Assembly (NCBI GenBank): GCA_025359165.1
Contig: JANYHG010000250.1
Span: forward strand, 1 to 43,718
Source of the DNA: Hyphomicrobiaceae bacterium
GTDB taxonomy: Bacteria; Pseudomonadota; Alphaproteobacteria; Rhizobiales; Hyphomicrobiaceae
DNA length: 43,718 nt
Direction of reading: 5' to 3'
The translations under genes were made by a program, and so were the position numbers. Below the pieces are notes generated by a model. The model was not told the origin of the DNA. It did not search any database and saw only the letters and a list, made by a program, of their open reading frames with translations. The first letter of the stretch is position 1, and each line of letters starts with the position of its first letter. Shown here piece by piece: positions 1-7,235 of this stretch.

Positions 1-605
1 GGCCTCTCTCCCATCGAAGCCGCAGCCACGGCAATCGATATCCACAACGCCGCCTCGCGCTGGAACAAGGCGCTGCTCGACAACTCCGCCCGGCCCTCCG
101 GTGCGCTCGTCTACGCCAGCCGCGACGGCAATCTCACCACCGAGCAATACAATCGCCTCAAGGGCGAACTCGAAGCGCAGTTCCAAGGCCCCGCCATTTG
201 GATTGGCATGCCTCCGGCATGACGCCGGTCGCCCCTGCTGCTCGAAGGGGGCCTCGACTGGAAAACCTACGAGCGCGCAGCGCTCAAGGTGACCATGTCG
301 ATGTCGCCGAAGGATCTCGACTTCATCGAGGCGTCCTGCCGAAGGCGGGCAAAGACATGAGCACGGAGCCGCGCGCGAGATCGCCCTCGCCCTCGGCGTG
401 CCGCCCCCCGAGCGCGCAGCGCTCAATTGTCGATGCTGCTCGGCATGTCAGGCGACAACACGTTCTCCAACTATCAGGAAGCCAACCGCACCTTCTGGCG
501 CCAGACCGTTCTGCCGCTGGTCACACGCACCACCTCAGCCTTCGCCGAATGGCTCGGCCCGGCCTATGGCAGCGCGGTCCAATTGACACCGACAGCCGAC
601 CACCT
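1..605 (+). pseudogene. Broken GTA / HK97-type phage portal gene (5' end outside window)
   Basis: Portal proteins form the dodecameric ring through which DNA enters the capsid. Frame 1 from base 1 reads portal-like sequence (SPIEAAATAIDIHN, then DNSARPSGALVY) up to about base 190. A scrambled stretch with a TGA at 220-222 follows. Frame 1 resumes with PLLLEGGLDWKTY and SMSPKDLDFIEA, runs into a TGA at 358-360, continues in frame 2 as REIALALGVPP (377-409), and returns to frame 1 as MLLGMSGDNTFSNYQ (433 on). Similarity stops near base 605, so the C-terminal part is missing. There are thus at least two stops, several frame changes and a 3' truncation. An extra piece at about 409-430 carries an 18-bp copy of bases 270-287. 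The intact protease and capsid genes lie 1.8 kb downstream, beyond unrelated genes. A large assembly error is possible but less likely. Confidence 0.85.
270..426. repeat. 18-bp direct repeat inside the portal pseudogene
   Basis: The 18-mer CGAGCGCGCAGCGCTCAA occurs exactly at 270-287 and again at 409-426. The first copy encodes the expected portal residues (YERAALK). The second lies between the codons for GVPP and MLLG, where intact portals have no extra residues. It therefore looks like an insertion copied from 140 bp upstream. Confidence 0.85.
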
Positions 606-720
606 GGGTACTTACCCAACTAGACGAGCATCCCCCTCGTGTGAGAGATTATGTCATGGTCGGAATTGCATGAAACAAAAGCGGGCATGACCAATTAAGC
701 CTGAGTATCTGAAAGCGAGG

Positions 721-1497
721 TTATTTGCGTCCAGGAATAATACCGGCACCGCGATATCCTCCGTCGACAGCGAGTATTTCCCCCGTAATATAGCTTGAAG
801 CAGACCCGTCCAATAAAAATATGACCGCCTTCGCAATTTCCTCAGGTGTTCCATACCGCGCCATCGGCACATAACGCATATATAGATCGCGATCCGCCTC
901 GGAGTGCACTTGTTTGACCATCGGCGTTTCAATCGGGCCAGGTGCGATGGCATTCACACGAATGCCAAAGCTGGCCAAATCATTCGCCAAGACTTGCGTC
1001 ATCGTGACGACGGCGCCTTTCGAAGCGCCATACGCCACTCGCCCTTTACTGCCCCGTAATCCGGAGATCGACGCAATGTTGACGATCGCGCCGCCTGCCG
1101 CACCCGCCTTCATGATCCGTGCAGCTGCCCGCGCCACGATGAAGCTGCCGATGACGTTTACATCGAGGATTTTCCTGAACAGATCTACCGGTGTATCGAG
1201 TGCGGGAATATCGGCAGCGATACCGGCTGAATTCACAACGCCATCAAGGCGGCCGAAAACCTTCACGACATCGGCTACGGTATTATCTATGTCAGGTTCT
1301 GAGCACACATCGGCTGAATATGTCCGCACCTGGCTGAGGCTGGATAATTCACTTTTGAGCGCCGCCAACGATGCTTCGTCGCGATCGACCGCCGCGATCC
1401 GCCATCCGGCTTTGGCCAAAGTCACGGCCGAAGCAAAACCAATTCCTGATGCAGCGCCCGTGACGAGTGCGACACGCTTTTCAGATGTCTCGGCCAT
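721..1497 (-). CDS. SDR-family NAD(P)-dependent oxidoreductase
   Basis: This is a 258-residue classical short-chain dehydrogenase/reductase, a cytosolic enzyme that oxidises or reduces a hydroxyl/keto group with NAD(P). The Rossmann glycine motif TGAASGIG lies near residues 14-21. NSAG replaces the usual NNAG near residue 90. The catalytic Ser-Tyr-Lys set is visible in IASISG and YGASK. The C-terminus has the common APGPIETPM and TGEILAVDGGY motifs, typical of the FabG-like group. The ATG at 1497 is preceded by GGGAG at good spacing. The gene runs against the surrounding cluster and sits between the portal remnant and the DUF4169-type gene, so it does not belong to the phage module. The substrate cannot be told from sequence. 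Confidence 0.9.
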   Translation of the reverse strand: MAETSEKRVALVTGAASGIGFASAVTLAKAGWRIAAVDRDEASLAALKSELSSLSQVRTYSADVCSEPDIDNTVADVVKVFGRLDGVVNSAGIAADIPALDTPVDLFRKILDVNVIGSFIVARAAARIMKAGAAGGAIVNIASISGLRGSKGRVAYGASKGAVVTMTQVLANDLASFGIRVNAIAPGPIETPMVKQVHSEADRDLYMRYVPMARYGTPEEIAKAVIFLLDGSASSYITGEILAVDGGYRGAGIIPGRK

Positions 1498-1593
1498 GAT
1501 CAGGTCTCCCGTTTGTCATAATGCTTTTAGCCGATGCACGTCGGCGGCAATGCGACTATACTGGCGCGAGCGCTCACCGCACGAGAATCCGAC

Positions 1594-1809
1594 ATGGCTG
1601 CCGATCTCATCAATCTGCGTCAGGCCCGCAAGGCCCGGGCACGTGCGGACAAGGACGCCCTCGCGGCTCGAAACCGAGCCGATTTCGGTCGCACGAAAGC
1701 TGAGCGTACACGTTCCGACGCTGCCGCCGAGCTTGCTCGACGCCGTCATGAGGCCCACCGGCTCTTCGACGATACGCCCGACGATACGCCCGACGAGCCG
1801 CAGCAGTGA
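1594..1809 (+). CDS. DUF4169-family small basic protein
   Basis: This 71-residue protein starts MAADLINLRQARKAR and continues with an Arg/Lys/Ala-rich helical stretch including FGRTKAERTRSDA, which is characteristic of the DUF4169 family of alphaproteobacteria. Its function is unknown. The ATG at 1594 was chosen because the family begins with exactly this sequence, although an upstream in-frame start at 1534 exists. The acidic tail DDTPDDTPDE contains a tiny tandem duplication. Its stop overlaps the GTG start of the ribbon-helix-helix gene, so the two are probably translated together. This pair is commonly seen together in alphaproteobacterial chromosomes outside phage clusters. Confidence 0.75.
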   Translation: MAADLINLRQARKARARADKDALAARNRADFGRTKAERTRSDAAAELARRRHEAHRLFDDTPDDTPDEPQQ

Positions 1810-2033
1810 CGCAGCCATCCGAAAAGCCGGAGAAGCGGTCTTTCAATATCGCGGGTCATCGAACTTCGATCAGTCTCGAACTGCCATTCTGGGAGGCGCT
1901 GCGGGATCTGGCTGCACGCGACGGCGTCTCGATGGCAGAGCTGGTGGCTCGCGTAGACCAGGCGCGCGGGCGGACCAATCTGTCCAGCGCCGTGCGTGTC
2001 CACATTCTCGCCCGATACCGGGCAGGTTTGTAG
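1806..2033 (+). CDS. Ribbon-helix-helix domain protein
   Basis: This 75-residue protein begins at GTG 1806, overlapping the previous stop by four bases (GTGA). The segment FNIAGHRTSISLELPFWEAL reads as a beta strand followed by the first helix of a ribbon-helix-helix fold. ELVARVDQARGRTNLSSAVR forms the second helix. This matches the RHH_4-type domain often paired with DUF4169. Such proteins may bind DNA as dimers, but no target is known to me. A near-consensus promoter begins 24 bases after its stop and drives the tRNA, so the RHH transcript may run into the tRNA region as well. Confidence 0.75.
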   Translation: MTQPSEKPEKRSFNIAGHRTSISLELPFWEALRDLAARDGVSMAELVARVDQARGRTNLSSAVRVHILARYRAGL

Positions 2034-2056
2034 CTGCAGCTGTCGCGGGCGTGAAC

Positions 2057-2085
2057 TTGACAGCTGCCTTGCAGCCTCGCATAAG
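2057..2085 (+). promoter_or_regulatory. Candidate sigma-70 promoter for tRNA-Val
   Basis: A perfect -35 box TTGACA (2057-2062) is followed by a 17-bp spacer and CATAAG (2080-2085) as -10. The tRNA begins 53 bases downstream, which allows a short processed 5' leader. This is the clearest promoter-like sequence I found in the first 15 kb. Readthrough could also serve the capsid genes beyond the tRNA. Confidence 0.6.
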
Positions 2086-2138
2086 GCGCTCTCTCGCGGA
2101 CTTTTGCGGTGCTTCGGCCTGCATAAATGTCTGCCAGT

Positions 2139-2213
2139 GGGCGCGTAGCACAGCGGTAGTGCGTTCCCTTCACACGGGAGAGGTCACAGGTTCAATCCCT
2201 GTCGCGCCCACCA
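2139..2213 (+). tRNA. tRNA-Val (anticodon CAC)
   Basis: The sequence folds into a full cloverleaf. Acceptor arms are GGGCGCG (2139-2145) and CGCGCCC (2203-2209). The D stem is GCAC/GTGC. The anticodon stem is TTCCC/GGGAG with loop TTCACAC, giving anticodon CAC at 2171-2173. The T stem is ACAGG/CCTGT with loop TTCAATC. The discriminator A and CCA are encoded (2210-2213). It decodes GUG. It lies inside the GTA-like cluster, between the portal remnant and the prohead protease gene. I found no second copy of its 3' end that would mark an attachment site. Confidence 0.95.
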
Positions 2214-2379
2214 TTTTTCCCTTCGCCACATGAACCTCTAGTCCAGTCCGATTTTCTCGGCACCTTCGCCCGAAGTCGTCGCTGCAGGCCTTTCTGGCTC
2301 CCGCATTCCGTCGTCATGACCTGCTGCACGCCATGCGCGCTGCCGCCCGTTTTCCCTTGTCCAAACAACGAGATTTTCC

Positions 2380-3114
2380 ATGAGTCCGCCAGTCTACCCG
2401 CACCGCTCGTTGATCGAAGCCAAATTCACCGCCCTCGATCTCAAAAGCACAGACGAAACCGGCGAGTTCGAGGGCTACGCATCGATCTTCGATCGGGAAG
2501 ATCTTGGGCGCGATATCGTGCTGCCGGGCGCATTCAAACAAAGCCTTGCCGCGCGGGGTGCCGAGGGGGTCCGCTTGCTCTTCCAGCACGACCCGGCCGA
2601 ACCGATCGGTGTCTGGGAAGAGCTGCGCGAAGATGGCCGCGGGCTGTACGCCAAAGGTCGTCTGCTGCCGGATGTGAAGCGTGGCCGCGAAGTGCTCTCG
2701 CTGATGCGCGCCGGCGCAGTCGACGGCTTGTCCATCGGCTTCCGTAGCACCAAAGCGCAGCGCGATGCGAAAACCGGTATTCGCAAAATTGCTCAAATCG
2801 ACCTTTGGGAAATTTCGATCGTCACCTTTCCGATGTTGCCCGAAGCGCGCATTTCGCAGGTTAAATCGCGTGCCTTCGCCGGTCGCACGCCGACCCCTCG
2901 AGAATTCGAACACTGGCTCATGCGCGACGCTGGGCTCAGCCGTTCCGAAGCCCGTGCCGTAATGGGCCAGGGTATCAAGGGCCTCGCCGCCAGGCGCAAC
3001 GCTGGCGGCCTGCCCGAAGACGAAGCGCGTCTGATCGCGACCATTCGCAGCGCTACCCGTCTCATGCAGTCAGACCGCACCCCGCGTTCTCAACCCCACC
3101 AGGACAAATCATGA
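2380..3114 (+). CDS. HK97-family prohead protease (GTA gp4-like)
   Basis: This 244-residue caput protease should cleave the N-terminal delta domain of the capsid protein during head maturation. The N-terminus has the family pattern KFTALDLKSTDETGEFEGYAS, split here by strand turns, followed by DREDLGRDIVLPGAF. Family catalytic residues appear as the His in LLFQHDPAEPIG and the Ser in VDGLSIGFRS. The C-terminal third carries a second motif (REFEHWLMRDAGLSRSEAR) found in GTA-type proteases. The ATG at 2380 follows the tRNA by 166 bp. The stop overlaps the ATG of the capsid gene (ATGA), indicating coupling. No damage is visible, unlike the portal upstream. Confidence 0.92.
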   Translation: MSPPVYPHRSLIEAKFTALDLKSTDETGEFEGYASIFDREDLGRDIVLPGAFKQSLAARGAEGVRLLFQHDPAEPIGVWEELREDGRGLYAKGRLLPDVKRGREVLSLMRAGAVDGLSIGFRSTKAQRDAKTGIRKIAQIDLWEISIVTFPMLPEARISQVKSRAFAGRTPTPREFEHWLMRDAGLSRSEARAVMGQGIKGLAARRNAGGLPEDEARLIATIRSATRLMQSDRTPRSQPHQDKS

Positions 3115-4349
3115 CCCGACACATCCCTCTCGAAACCAAATCCGTGCCCGACGACCTCAACGGCGCATTCGAAGGCTTCATGCGCACCTTCGAAGCCTAC
3201 AAGGAGAATAACGACGATCGGCTCCATGCCATCGAAAAGCGATCCGGCGATGTGCTGGCCGACGAAAAATTGGCCCGCATCGATCGTGCGCTCGACGATG
3301 CAAAGCGTGTCGTCGATCACCTCGCACTCAAGGCCCAACGTCCGCAGATCGGCTCGAACCCGCTTCGGTCCTCGTCCGATCGCGAGCACAAGTCCGCGTT
3401 CGAGACCTACATGCGCAAGGGTGACGCTGCCGCCATCATGCGCATCGAGCAGAAGGCGCTTTCGGCCAACTCCAGTCCGGACGGCGGCTACACGGTTCCG
3501 GTCGAGATTGAAAGCTCGATCAATCATGCGCTGCGCGCCATTTCACCGATCCGGTCTATTGCCGGCAATCGCCAGGTCTCGAGTTCCGTGTACCGCAAGC
3601 CATTTGCCACAGCTGGCTTTCCGACTGGTTGGGTCGGTGAAGCGGATGCGCGACCGATGACGGCCACGCCGCAGCTCGCTGAAATGGCGTTCCCGACGAT
3701 GGAACTCTACGCCATGCCGGCGGCGACGTCGCATCTGCTCGACGACAGCGCAGTCAACATCGATCAGTGGATCGCTGACGAGGTTCGCATCACCTTCGCC
3801 CAACAGGAAGGTGCCGCTTTCGTCAACGGGTCAGGCGTAAACACACCGAAGGGCTTTCTCGCCTACCCCACGGTCGACAATGCAAACTGGTCGTTCGGCA
3901 ACATCGGCACGATCAAGACCGGGGTCGCCGGCGCATTCCCGACCGCCAATCCCTTCGATAAACTGATCGATCTGATGCATTCGGTGAAAGCCGGCTATCG
4001 GGCGAACGGCACGTTCGTCATGAACCGCAGCACTCAATCGCTCGTGCGCAAGATGAAGGACAATGTCGGCGATTATCTCTGGCAGCCCTCGGCCACGCCT
4101 GGCAACGCACCGACGCTGATGGGCTATCCCGTCGCAGAAGCCGAGGACATGCCGGATGTCGGCACGGACAGTCTTGCGGTCGCATTCGGCGATTTCCAAC
4201 GCGGCTATCTGGTTGTGGATCGCGTCGGCATCCGTGTTCTGCGCGATCCGTACTCTGCCAAACCCTACGTGTTGTTCTACACCACCAAACGCGTCGGCGG
4301 CGGCGTGCAGGACTTCGAAGCGATCAAATTGCTCAAGTTCAGCGCGTGA
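3111..4349 (+). CDS. Phage / GTA major capsid protein, HK97 fold (gp5-like)
   Basis: This 412-residue protein forms the head shell. Residues 1 to about 100 are charged and helical (DRLHAIEKRSGDVLADEKLA), as expected of the delta scaffolding domain removed by the upstream protease. The mature region starts near ALSANSSPDGGYTVPVEIES, the usual entry to the HK97 fold. It then shows conserved features such as WIADEVRITFAQQEGAAFVNGSG (split over a helix) and the C-terminal GIRVLRDPYSAKPYVLFYTTKRVGG. Length and order match GTA capsids. The next gene begins 216 bases downstream, the longest gap in the structural operon; I see only a weak small hairpin in that gap and no clear promoter. Confidence 0.93.
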   Translation: MTRHIPLETKSVPDDLNGAFEGFMRTFEAYKENNDDRLHAIEKRSGDVLADEKLARIDRALDDAKRVVDHLALKAQRPQIGSNPLRSSSDREHKSAFETYMRKGDAAAIMRIEQKALSANSSPDGGYTVPVEIESSINHALRAISPIRSIAGNRQVSSSVYRKPFATAGFPTGWVGEADARPMTATPQLAEMAFPTMELYAMPAATSHLLDDSAVNIDQWIADEVRITFAQQEGAAFVNGSGVNTPKGFLAYPTVDNANWSFGNIGTIKTGVAGAFPTANPFDKLIDLMHSVKAGYRANGTFVMNRSTQSLVRKMKDNVGDYLWQPSATPGNAPTLMGYPVAEAEDMPDVGTDSLAVAFGDFQRGYLVVDRVGIRVLRDPYSAKPYVLFYTTKRVGGGVQDFEAIKLLKFSA

Positions 4350-4565
4350 TGAGCCTGACGGTGAGGCAATGTGGAGGGACGGCATTCGTTGCCCTTCGCA
4401 GTTAGCCCGCCGCCATCTGCTCCAGAGTTCGCGCCCCGGCAAACGTGCCCCACCCTCCCTCGTTGCCGTGGCGCGTACTGGCGGGCGAGAAGTGCAGCCC
4501 TCCCTGCATGCTCTCGTCCGCCCTTTCCAAATCCAAAAAATCCGCACTCTTGCACCGGAGCCCCC

Positions 4566-5156
4566 ATGGCCACCGTTCAGACCTCTGCGCCTTCGATCGA
4601 GCCGATCACGCTGGAAGAAGCCAAAGCCCATTTGCGCATCGATACGCCGGATGACGACACTTTAATCCAGTCGCTGATCATGACGTCGCGGCTGCATGTC
4701 GAAGTCGCGCTCGGTCTCACGTTGTTGACCCAAACGTGGTCTTGTTTCTTCGATCGGTGGCCGAGCGATCGTTCCGGACTCGATGCGATCACGCTTCCTC
4801 TCAGTCCCGTCGCCTCCGTCGACGCCGTCCGCGTCTACGCCGACGATGGCACTTTCCTGAACCTGCCGCTGGCAGGGTTCAGCTTCGATCTTGTCAGCCG
4901 TCATCCCCGCATAATGCGCAAGAAGGGTACGATGACACCAGAACCGGGACGCCGTCTCAACGGCATCGAAGTCGCAATCACCTGCGGTTTCGGCGCGCAG
5001 CATTCGGATGTTCCCGCCCCTATTCGCCAGGCGTTGTTACTGCTCGTGGCTCATTGGTACGAGCATCGCGACCCTGGCGAGATCGGAACGGCAGAAGCTC
5101 GCGTGCCCGCGGCAGTGTCCGCCCTGCTCGGAAATTATCTTCCGGTGCGTCTATGA
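4566..5156 (+). CDS. Head-tail adaptor protein (GTA gp6-like)
   Basis: This 196-residue protein is related to the head-tail connectors of HK97-like phages and the GTA gp6 adaptor, which docks under the portal ring. It begins MATVQTSAPSIEPITLEEAK, and the start of the family domain is seen in LEEAKAHLRIDTPDDDTLI. The core continues through IRQALLLLVAHWYEHRD near the C-terminus, which is the typical end of this family. The ATG at 4566 was chosen over a longer in-frame extension because the domain begins just after it. Its stop overlaps the next ATG (ATGA at 5153). With the portal broken, its normal docking partner is not encoded intact here. Confidence 0.85.
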   Translation: MATVQTSAPSIEPITLEEAKAHLRIDTPDDDTLIQSLIMTSRLHVEVALGLTLLTQTWSCFFDRWPSDRSGLDAITLPLSPVASVDAVRVYADDGTFLNLPLAGFSFDLVSRHPRIMRKKGTMTPEPGRRLNGIEVAITCGFGAQHSDVPAPIRQALLLLVAHWYEHRDPGEIGTAEARVPAAVSALLGNYLPVRL

Positions 5157-5494
5157 CCTCGATCCTCAAGCCGCCGCCGATCGGCGCACTGCGTCGGCGG
5201 CTTGTACTGGAGGCGCTTGAGAGGACGTCAGACGGCGCAGGTGGCAGCACCGGCAGCTGGGCTCTCGTCGCCGTACTTTGGGCTGCCATCCACCCGCGGC
5301 ACGGCTCTGAAAGTTTCGATGCGGGTCGCGTCGAGGGACGTTTGACGCATGACATCTGGATCCGCACGAATACTTCGGTGATCCCCGGACAGCGACTGCG
5401 TCTCGACACGCGCATCTTCAACATCCGCGCGGTCCTCCAGCCCGATCCGTTCGTCAATCGTATGCGGCTCGTCTGCGAGGAGCGCGATCGATGA
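5153..5494 (+). CDS. Head-closure / stopper protein (GTA gp7-like)
   Basis: This 113-residue protein has the pattern of phage head-tail joining proteins. It contains GALRRRLVLEALERTSDGAGG, then a beta-rich body (LVAVLWAAIHP, THDIWIRTNTSVIPGQRLR, IFNIRAVLQPDP) and a final RLVCEER. This is the SPP1 gp16 / GTA stopper family, which seals the connector once DNA is packaged. It starts by ATGA overlap with the adaptor gene and ends by ATGA overlap with the next small ORF. Position between adaptor and tail terminator supports the call. Confidence 0.8.
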   Translation: MTSILKPPPIGALRRRLVLEALERTSDGAGGSTGSWALVAVLWAAIHPRHGSESFDAGRVEGRLTHDIWIRTNTSVIPGQRLRLDTRIFNIRAVLQPDPFVNRMRLVCEERDR

Positions 5495-5772
5495 AAGTGT
5501 CTGTCGCCATCATCGGTGCCGACGCCGGTGCGATCGAACGCTTGAGCGCTGCTGCCGATCGCAAGCTGCTGCCGGCGTTGCGCTCAGTCGGGATCGCGAA
5601 GCAGGTTCAATTTTCTTCGAGCCCACCGCCCCCAACGCAAGTCGAAAGCGAAAAATCTGGCGCGACGTCGGCCTCCCAACCAGAGTCTGCCGCCGCCTTC
5701 GAAGGAACTCAGACCTTCGACCCGGACCTCCCATTGGCCACCGACATTGCGATCGATCCTGAAATCATTTGA
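5491..5772 (+). CDS. Small protein of unknown function in head-tail joining region
   Basis: I do not recognise this 93-residue protein. Residues 1-42 look like a folded helix-rich segment (VAIIGADAGAIERLSAAADR, LLPALRSVGIAK). The remainder is low complexity: a proline run SSPPPPTQ, then Ser/Ala/Glu-rich sequence and an acidic end (DPDLPLATDIAIDPE). No signal peptide or membrane segment is seen. It overlaps the stopper gene by ATGA, and the tail terminator starts 8 bases after its stop, so it is embedded in the operon. The Rhodobacter capsulatus GTA has no gene at this position that I know of. It could be a shortened HK97-gp10-type protein that has lost its C-terminal half. Confidence 0.6.
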   Translation: MKVSVAIIGADAGAIERLSAAADRKLLPALRSVGIAKQVQFSSSPPPPTQVESEKSGATSASQPESAAAFEGTQTFDPDLPLATDIAIDPEII

Positions 5773-5780
5773 GGCTTGCC

Positions 5781-6188
5781 ATGCTGCCATCGACCGTTGC
5801 CTTGCAACAGGCCATTTTCACCAAGCTCACGAGCGAGGCGGCGCTGACGGCGCTGCTCGGTGGTCCCCGGATTTACGATGACACACCGCAACCGCAGGCC
5901 TTTCCCTATATCACGTTCGGTCAGTCGACATTGCGGGATGCGTCGGCGTCCGTTGCGCCGGGCGACGAGCACATGGTCACGTTGCACGTATGGTCGCGGA
6001 CCCACGGTCGCAGGCAGACGCAGTCCATCATCGACATACTGAGGGTCGCGCTGCACGACCAACCCCTGGTGCTTGCCGATCACCATCTCGTCAATCTGCA
6101 GCACGAATACTCCGACTGCCGCCGCGATCCCGATGGCGAAACGATCCACGGCACCATTCGTCTGCGCGCCGTCACCGAGCCAATTTAA
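5781..6188 (+). CDS. Tail terminator protein, DUF3168 family (GTA gp8-like)
   Basis: This 135-residue DUF3168 protein is expected to form the ring that ends tail-tube growth and joins tail to head. The family opening is clear (STVALQQAIFTKLTSEAAL, LLGGPRIYDDTPQP, FPYITFG). The core follows with HMVTLHVWSRTHGRRQTQSI and a final TIHGTIRLRAVTEP. An in-frame TTG lies at 5769, but GAGG at 5771-5774 is correctly spaced for the ATG at 5781, so I use that start. The 93-aa ORF ends just upstream and the major tail protein follows after 20 bases. Confidence 0.88.
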   Translation: MLPSTVALQQAIFTKLTSEAALTALLGGPRIYDDTPQPQAFPYITFGQSTLRDASASVAPGDEHMVTLHVWSRTHGRRQTQSIIDILRVALHDQPLVLADHHLVNLQHEYSDCRRDPDGETIHGTIRLRAVTEPI

Positions 6189-6208
6189 CCTCAACAACGG
6201 ACCGATCC

Positions 6209-6628
6209 ATGACCGCCCAAAAAGGCAAAGATCTGCTGCTCAAACTCGACAGCGATGGCACAGGCGCATTCGTCACCATCGCCGGCTTGCGCACCAAGAC
6301 ATTCACCGTCAACGCCGAAACCGTCGATGTCACGACGTCTGAAAGCGCGGGTCGCTGGCGCGAGTTGCTCGACAGTGCTGGCACCCAGCATGCGCGCCTT
6401 ACCGGTAAAGGCATCTTCAAAAATGCCGCTTCCGACGCAGCGTTGCGCCAACTCGCCTTCGCCAGCGCTATTCGTGCTTGGCAAATCGTCGTGCCTGGAC
6501 TTGGAACGTTCAGCGGGCCGTTTCAAATCTCGACACTGGAATTCAGCGGCCAGCATCACGGCGAAGTCGCCTTCGACATCACCATGGAAAGCGCCGGCGA
6601 ATTGATCTTCGTCGCGCAAACGTCGTGA
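6209..6628 (+). CDS. Major tail (tube) protein (GTA gp9-like)
   Basis: This 139-residue protein is of the TP901-1/GTA major tail protein type and builds the hexameric tail tube. The start MTAQKGKDLLLKLDSDG is typical. It is followed by the beta-sandwich body with FVTIAGLRTKTFTVNAETVD, a family signature, then TTSESAGRWRELLDSAG and the C-terminal strand GEVAFDITMESAGELIF. The ATG at 6209 agrees with family length; a longer in-frame extension upstream overlaps the tail terminator and is not credible. The chaperone gene begins 8 bases after its stop. Confidence 0.9.
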   Translation: MTAQKGKDLLLKLDSDGTGAFVTIAGLRTKTFTVNAETVDVTTSESAGRWRELLDSAGTQHARLTGKGIFKNAASDAALRQLAFASAIRAWQIVVPGLGTFSGPFQISTLEFSGQHHGEVAFDITMESAGELIFVAQTS

Positions 6629-6636
6629 GGCCTGGC

Positions 6637-7062
6637 ATGGTCAATAAATATAGGGGCGAGATCGCGGCCCAACTCGACGGTGCGGCTTACACCTTGTGCC
6701 TCACTCTCGGTGCGCTCGCAGAGCTCGAAACGGCTTTCGGGTCCGATGATATGTTGTCACTTGCAACCCGCTTTGGTGGCGGACGCATATCGGCACGCGA
6801 CTGCGTTCGCATCATCGGCGCGGGGTTGCGCGGAGCCGGCCACGACGTCGGCGACGATGCTGTATCTCAAATGCGCGGCGACGATGGTGCCGCCGGTTAT
6901 GTCGATATCGTAGCGCGTCTACTGGCGGCGACCTTCGGTGGTCCTGTTGCTGTCGCTAGTGAATTGACGAGCGGTATGGCAACCGTCACCGCCGCGCCGA
7001 TGGCCAAGGCCGAGGTGCACCAACCGCAGATGCCGCCGCGCCCTTTCCTTGGTCCGAGGTAA
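6637..7062 (+). CDS. Tail assembly chaperone (GTA gp10-like)
   Basis: This 141-residue protein matches the GTA gp10 type of tail-assembly chaperone. These proteins coat the tape measure during tail assembly. The family segment is YRGEIAAQLDGAAYTLCLTL followed by GALAELETAFG and a helical part with RDCVRIIGAGLRGAG. A Pro/Ala-rich C-terminus ends the protein. The ATG at 6637 follows GAGG with six bases between. The stop TAA shares its last base with the ATG of the next gene (TAATG), so translation of the two chaperones is likely coupled. Confidence 0.85.
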   Translation: MVNKYRGEIAAQLDGAAYTLCLTLGALAELETAFGSDDMLSLATRFGGGRISARDCVRIIGAGLRGAGHDVGDDAVSQMRGDDGAAGYVDIVARLLAATFGGPVAVASELTSGMATVTAAPMAKAEVHQPQMPPRPFLGPR

Positions 7063-7229
7063 TGGCGGCAGGCCTCGGATCACTCGGACTACCGCCATCC
7101 GACTTCTGGCGCATGACACCAAAAGAAATCGATGCCGCTCTCCGTGGCCGTTTCGGCGTTGCGGTCACAAGCGAAGCGCCATCCCGCCACGAGATCGACA
7201 AGCTGATGCAACTTTTTCCCGATGGATGA
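7062..7229 (+). CDS. Small tail assembly chaperone (GTA rcc01693-like)
   Basis: This short gene encodes 55 residues: MAAGLGSLGLPPSDFW, then RMTPKEIDAALRGRFG, ending EIDKLMQLFPDG. The pattern of a short lead, Phe-Trp, MTPKE and a Leu/Arg helix is that of the small GTA protein encoded after gp10 (rcc01693 type, TAC family). In R. capsulatus this gene sits at exactly the same place before the tape measure. It starts within the preceding TAA stop (TAATG). In many siphophages the second chaperone is made by frameshifting from the first; here it is a separate coupled gene. Confidence 0.8.
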   Translation: MAAGLGSLGLPPSDFWRMTPKEIDAALRGRFGVAVTSEAPSRHEIDKLMQLFPDG

Positions 7230-7235
7230 CACCCG

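Noticed and set aside
914-2233. A 439-codon plus-strand frame running through the SDR gene, DUF4169/RHH genes and tRNA
   Set aside because: It is antisense to a clear dehydrogenase and crosses two coding genes in the wrong frame and a tRNA.
4350-4565. A small gene or terminator in the 216-bp gap after the capsid gene
   Set aside because: The open frames are short with Pro/Arg-rich shadow composition, lack good ribosome sites, and the only hairpin (GGCA/TGCC) is too weak to be a terminator.
6637-7229. Programmed frameshift between the two tail chaperone genes
   Set aside because: The second gene has its own ATG overlapping the stop of the first (TAATG) and no slippery heptamer is seen at the junction.
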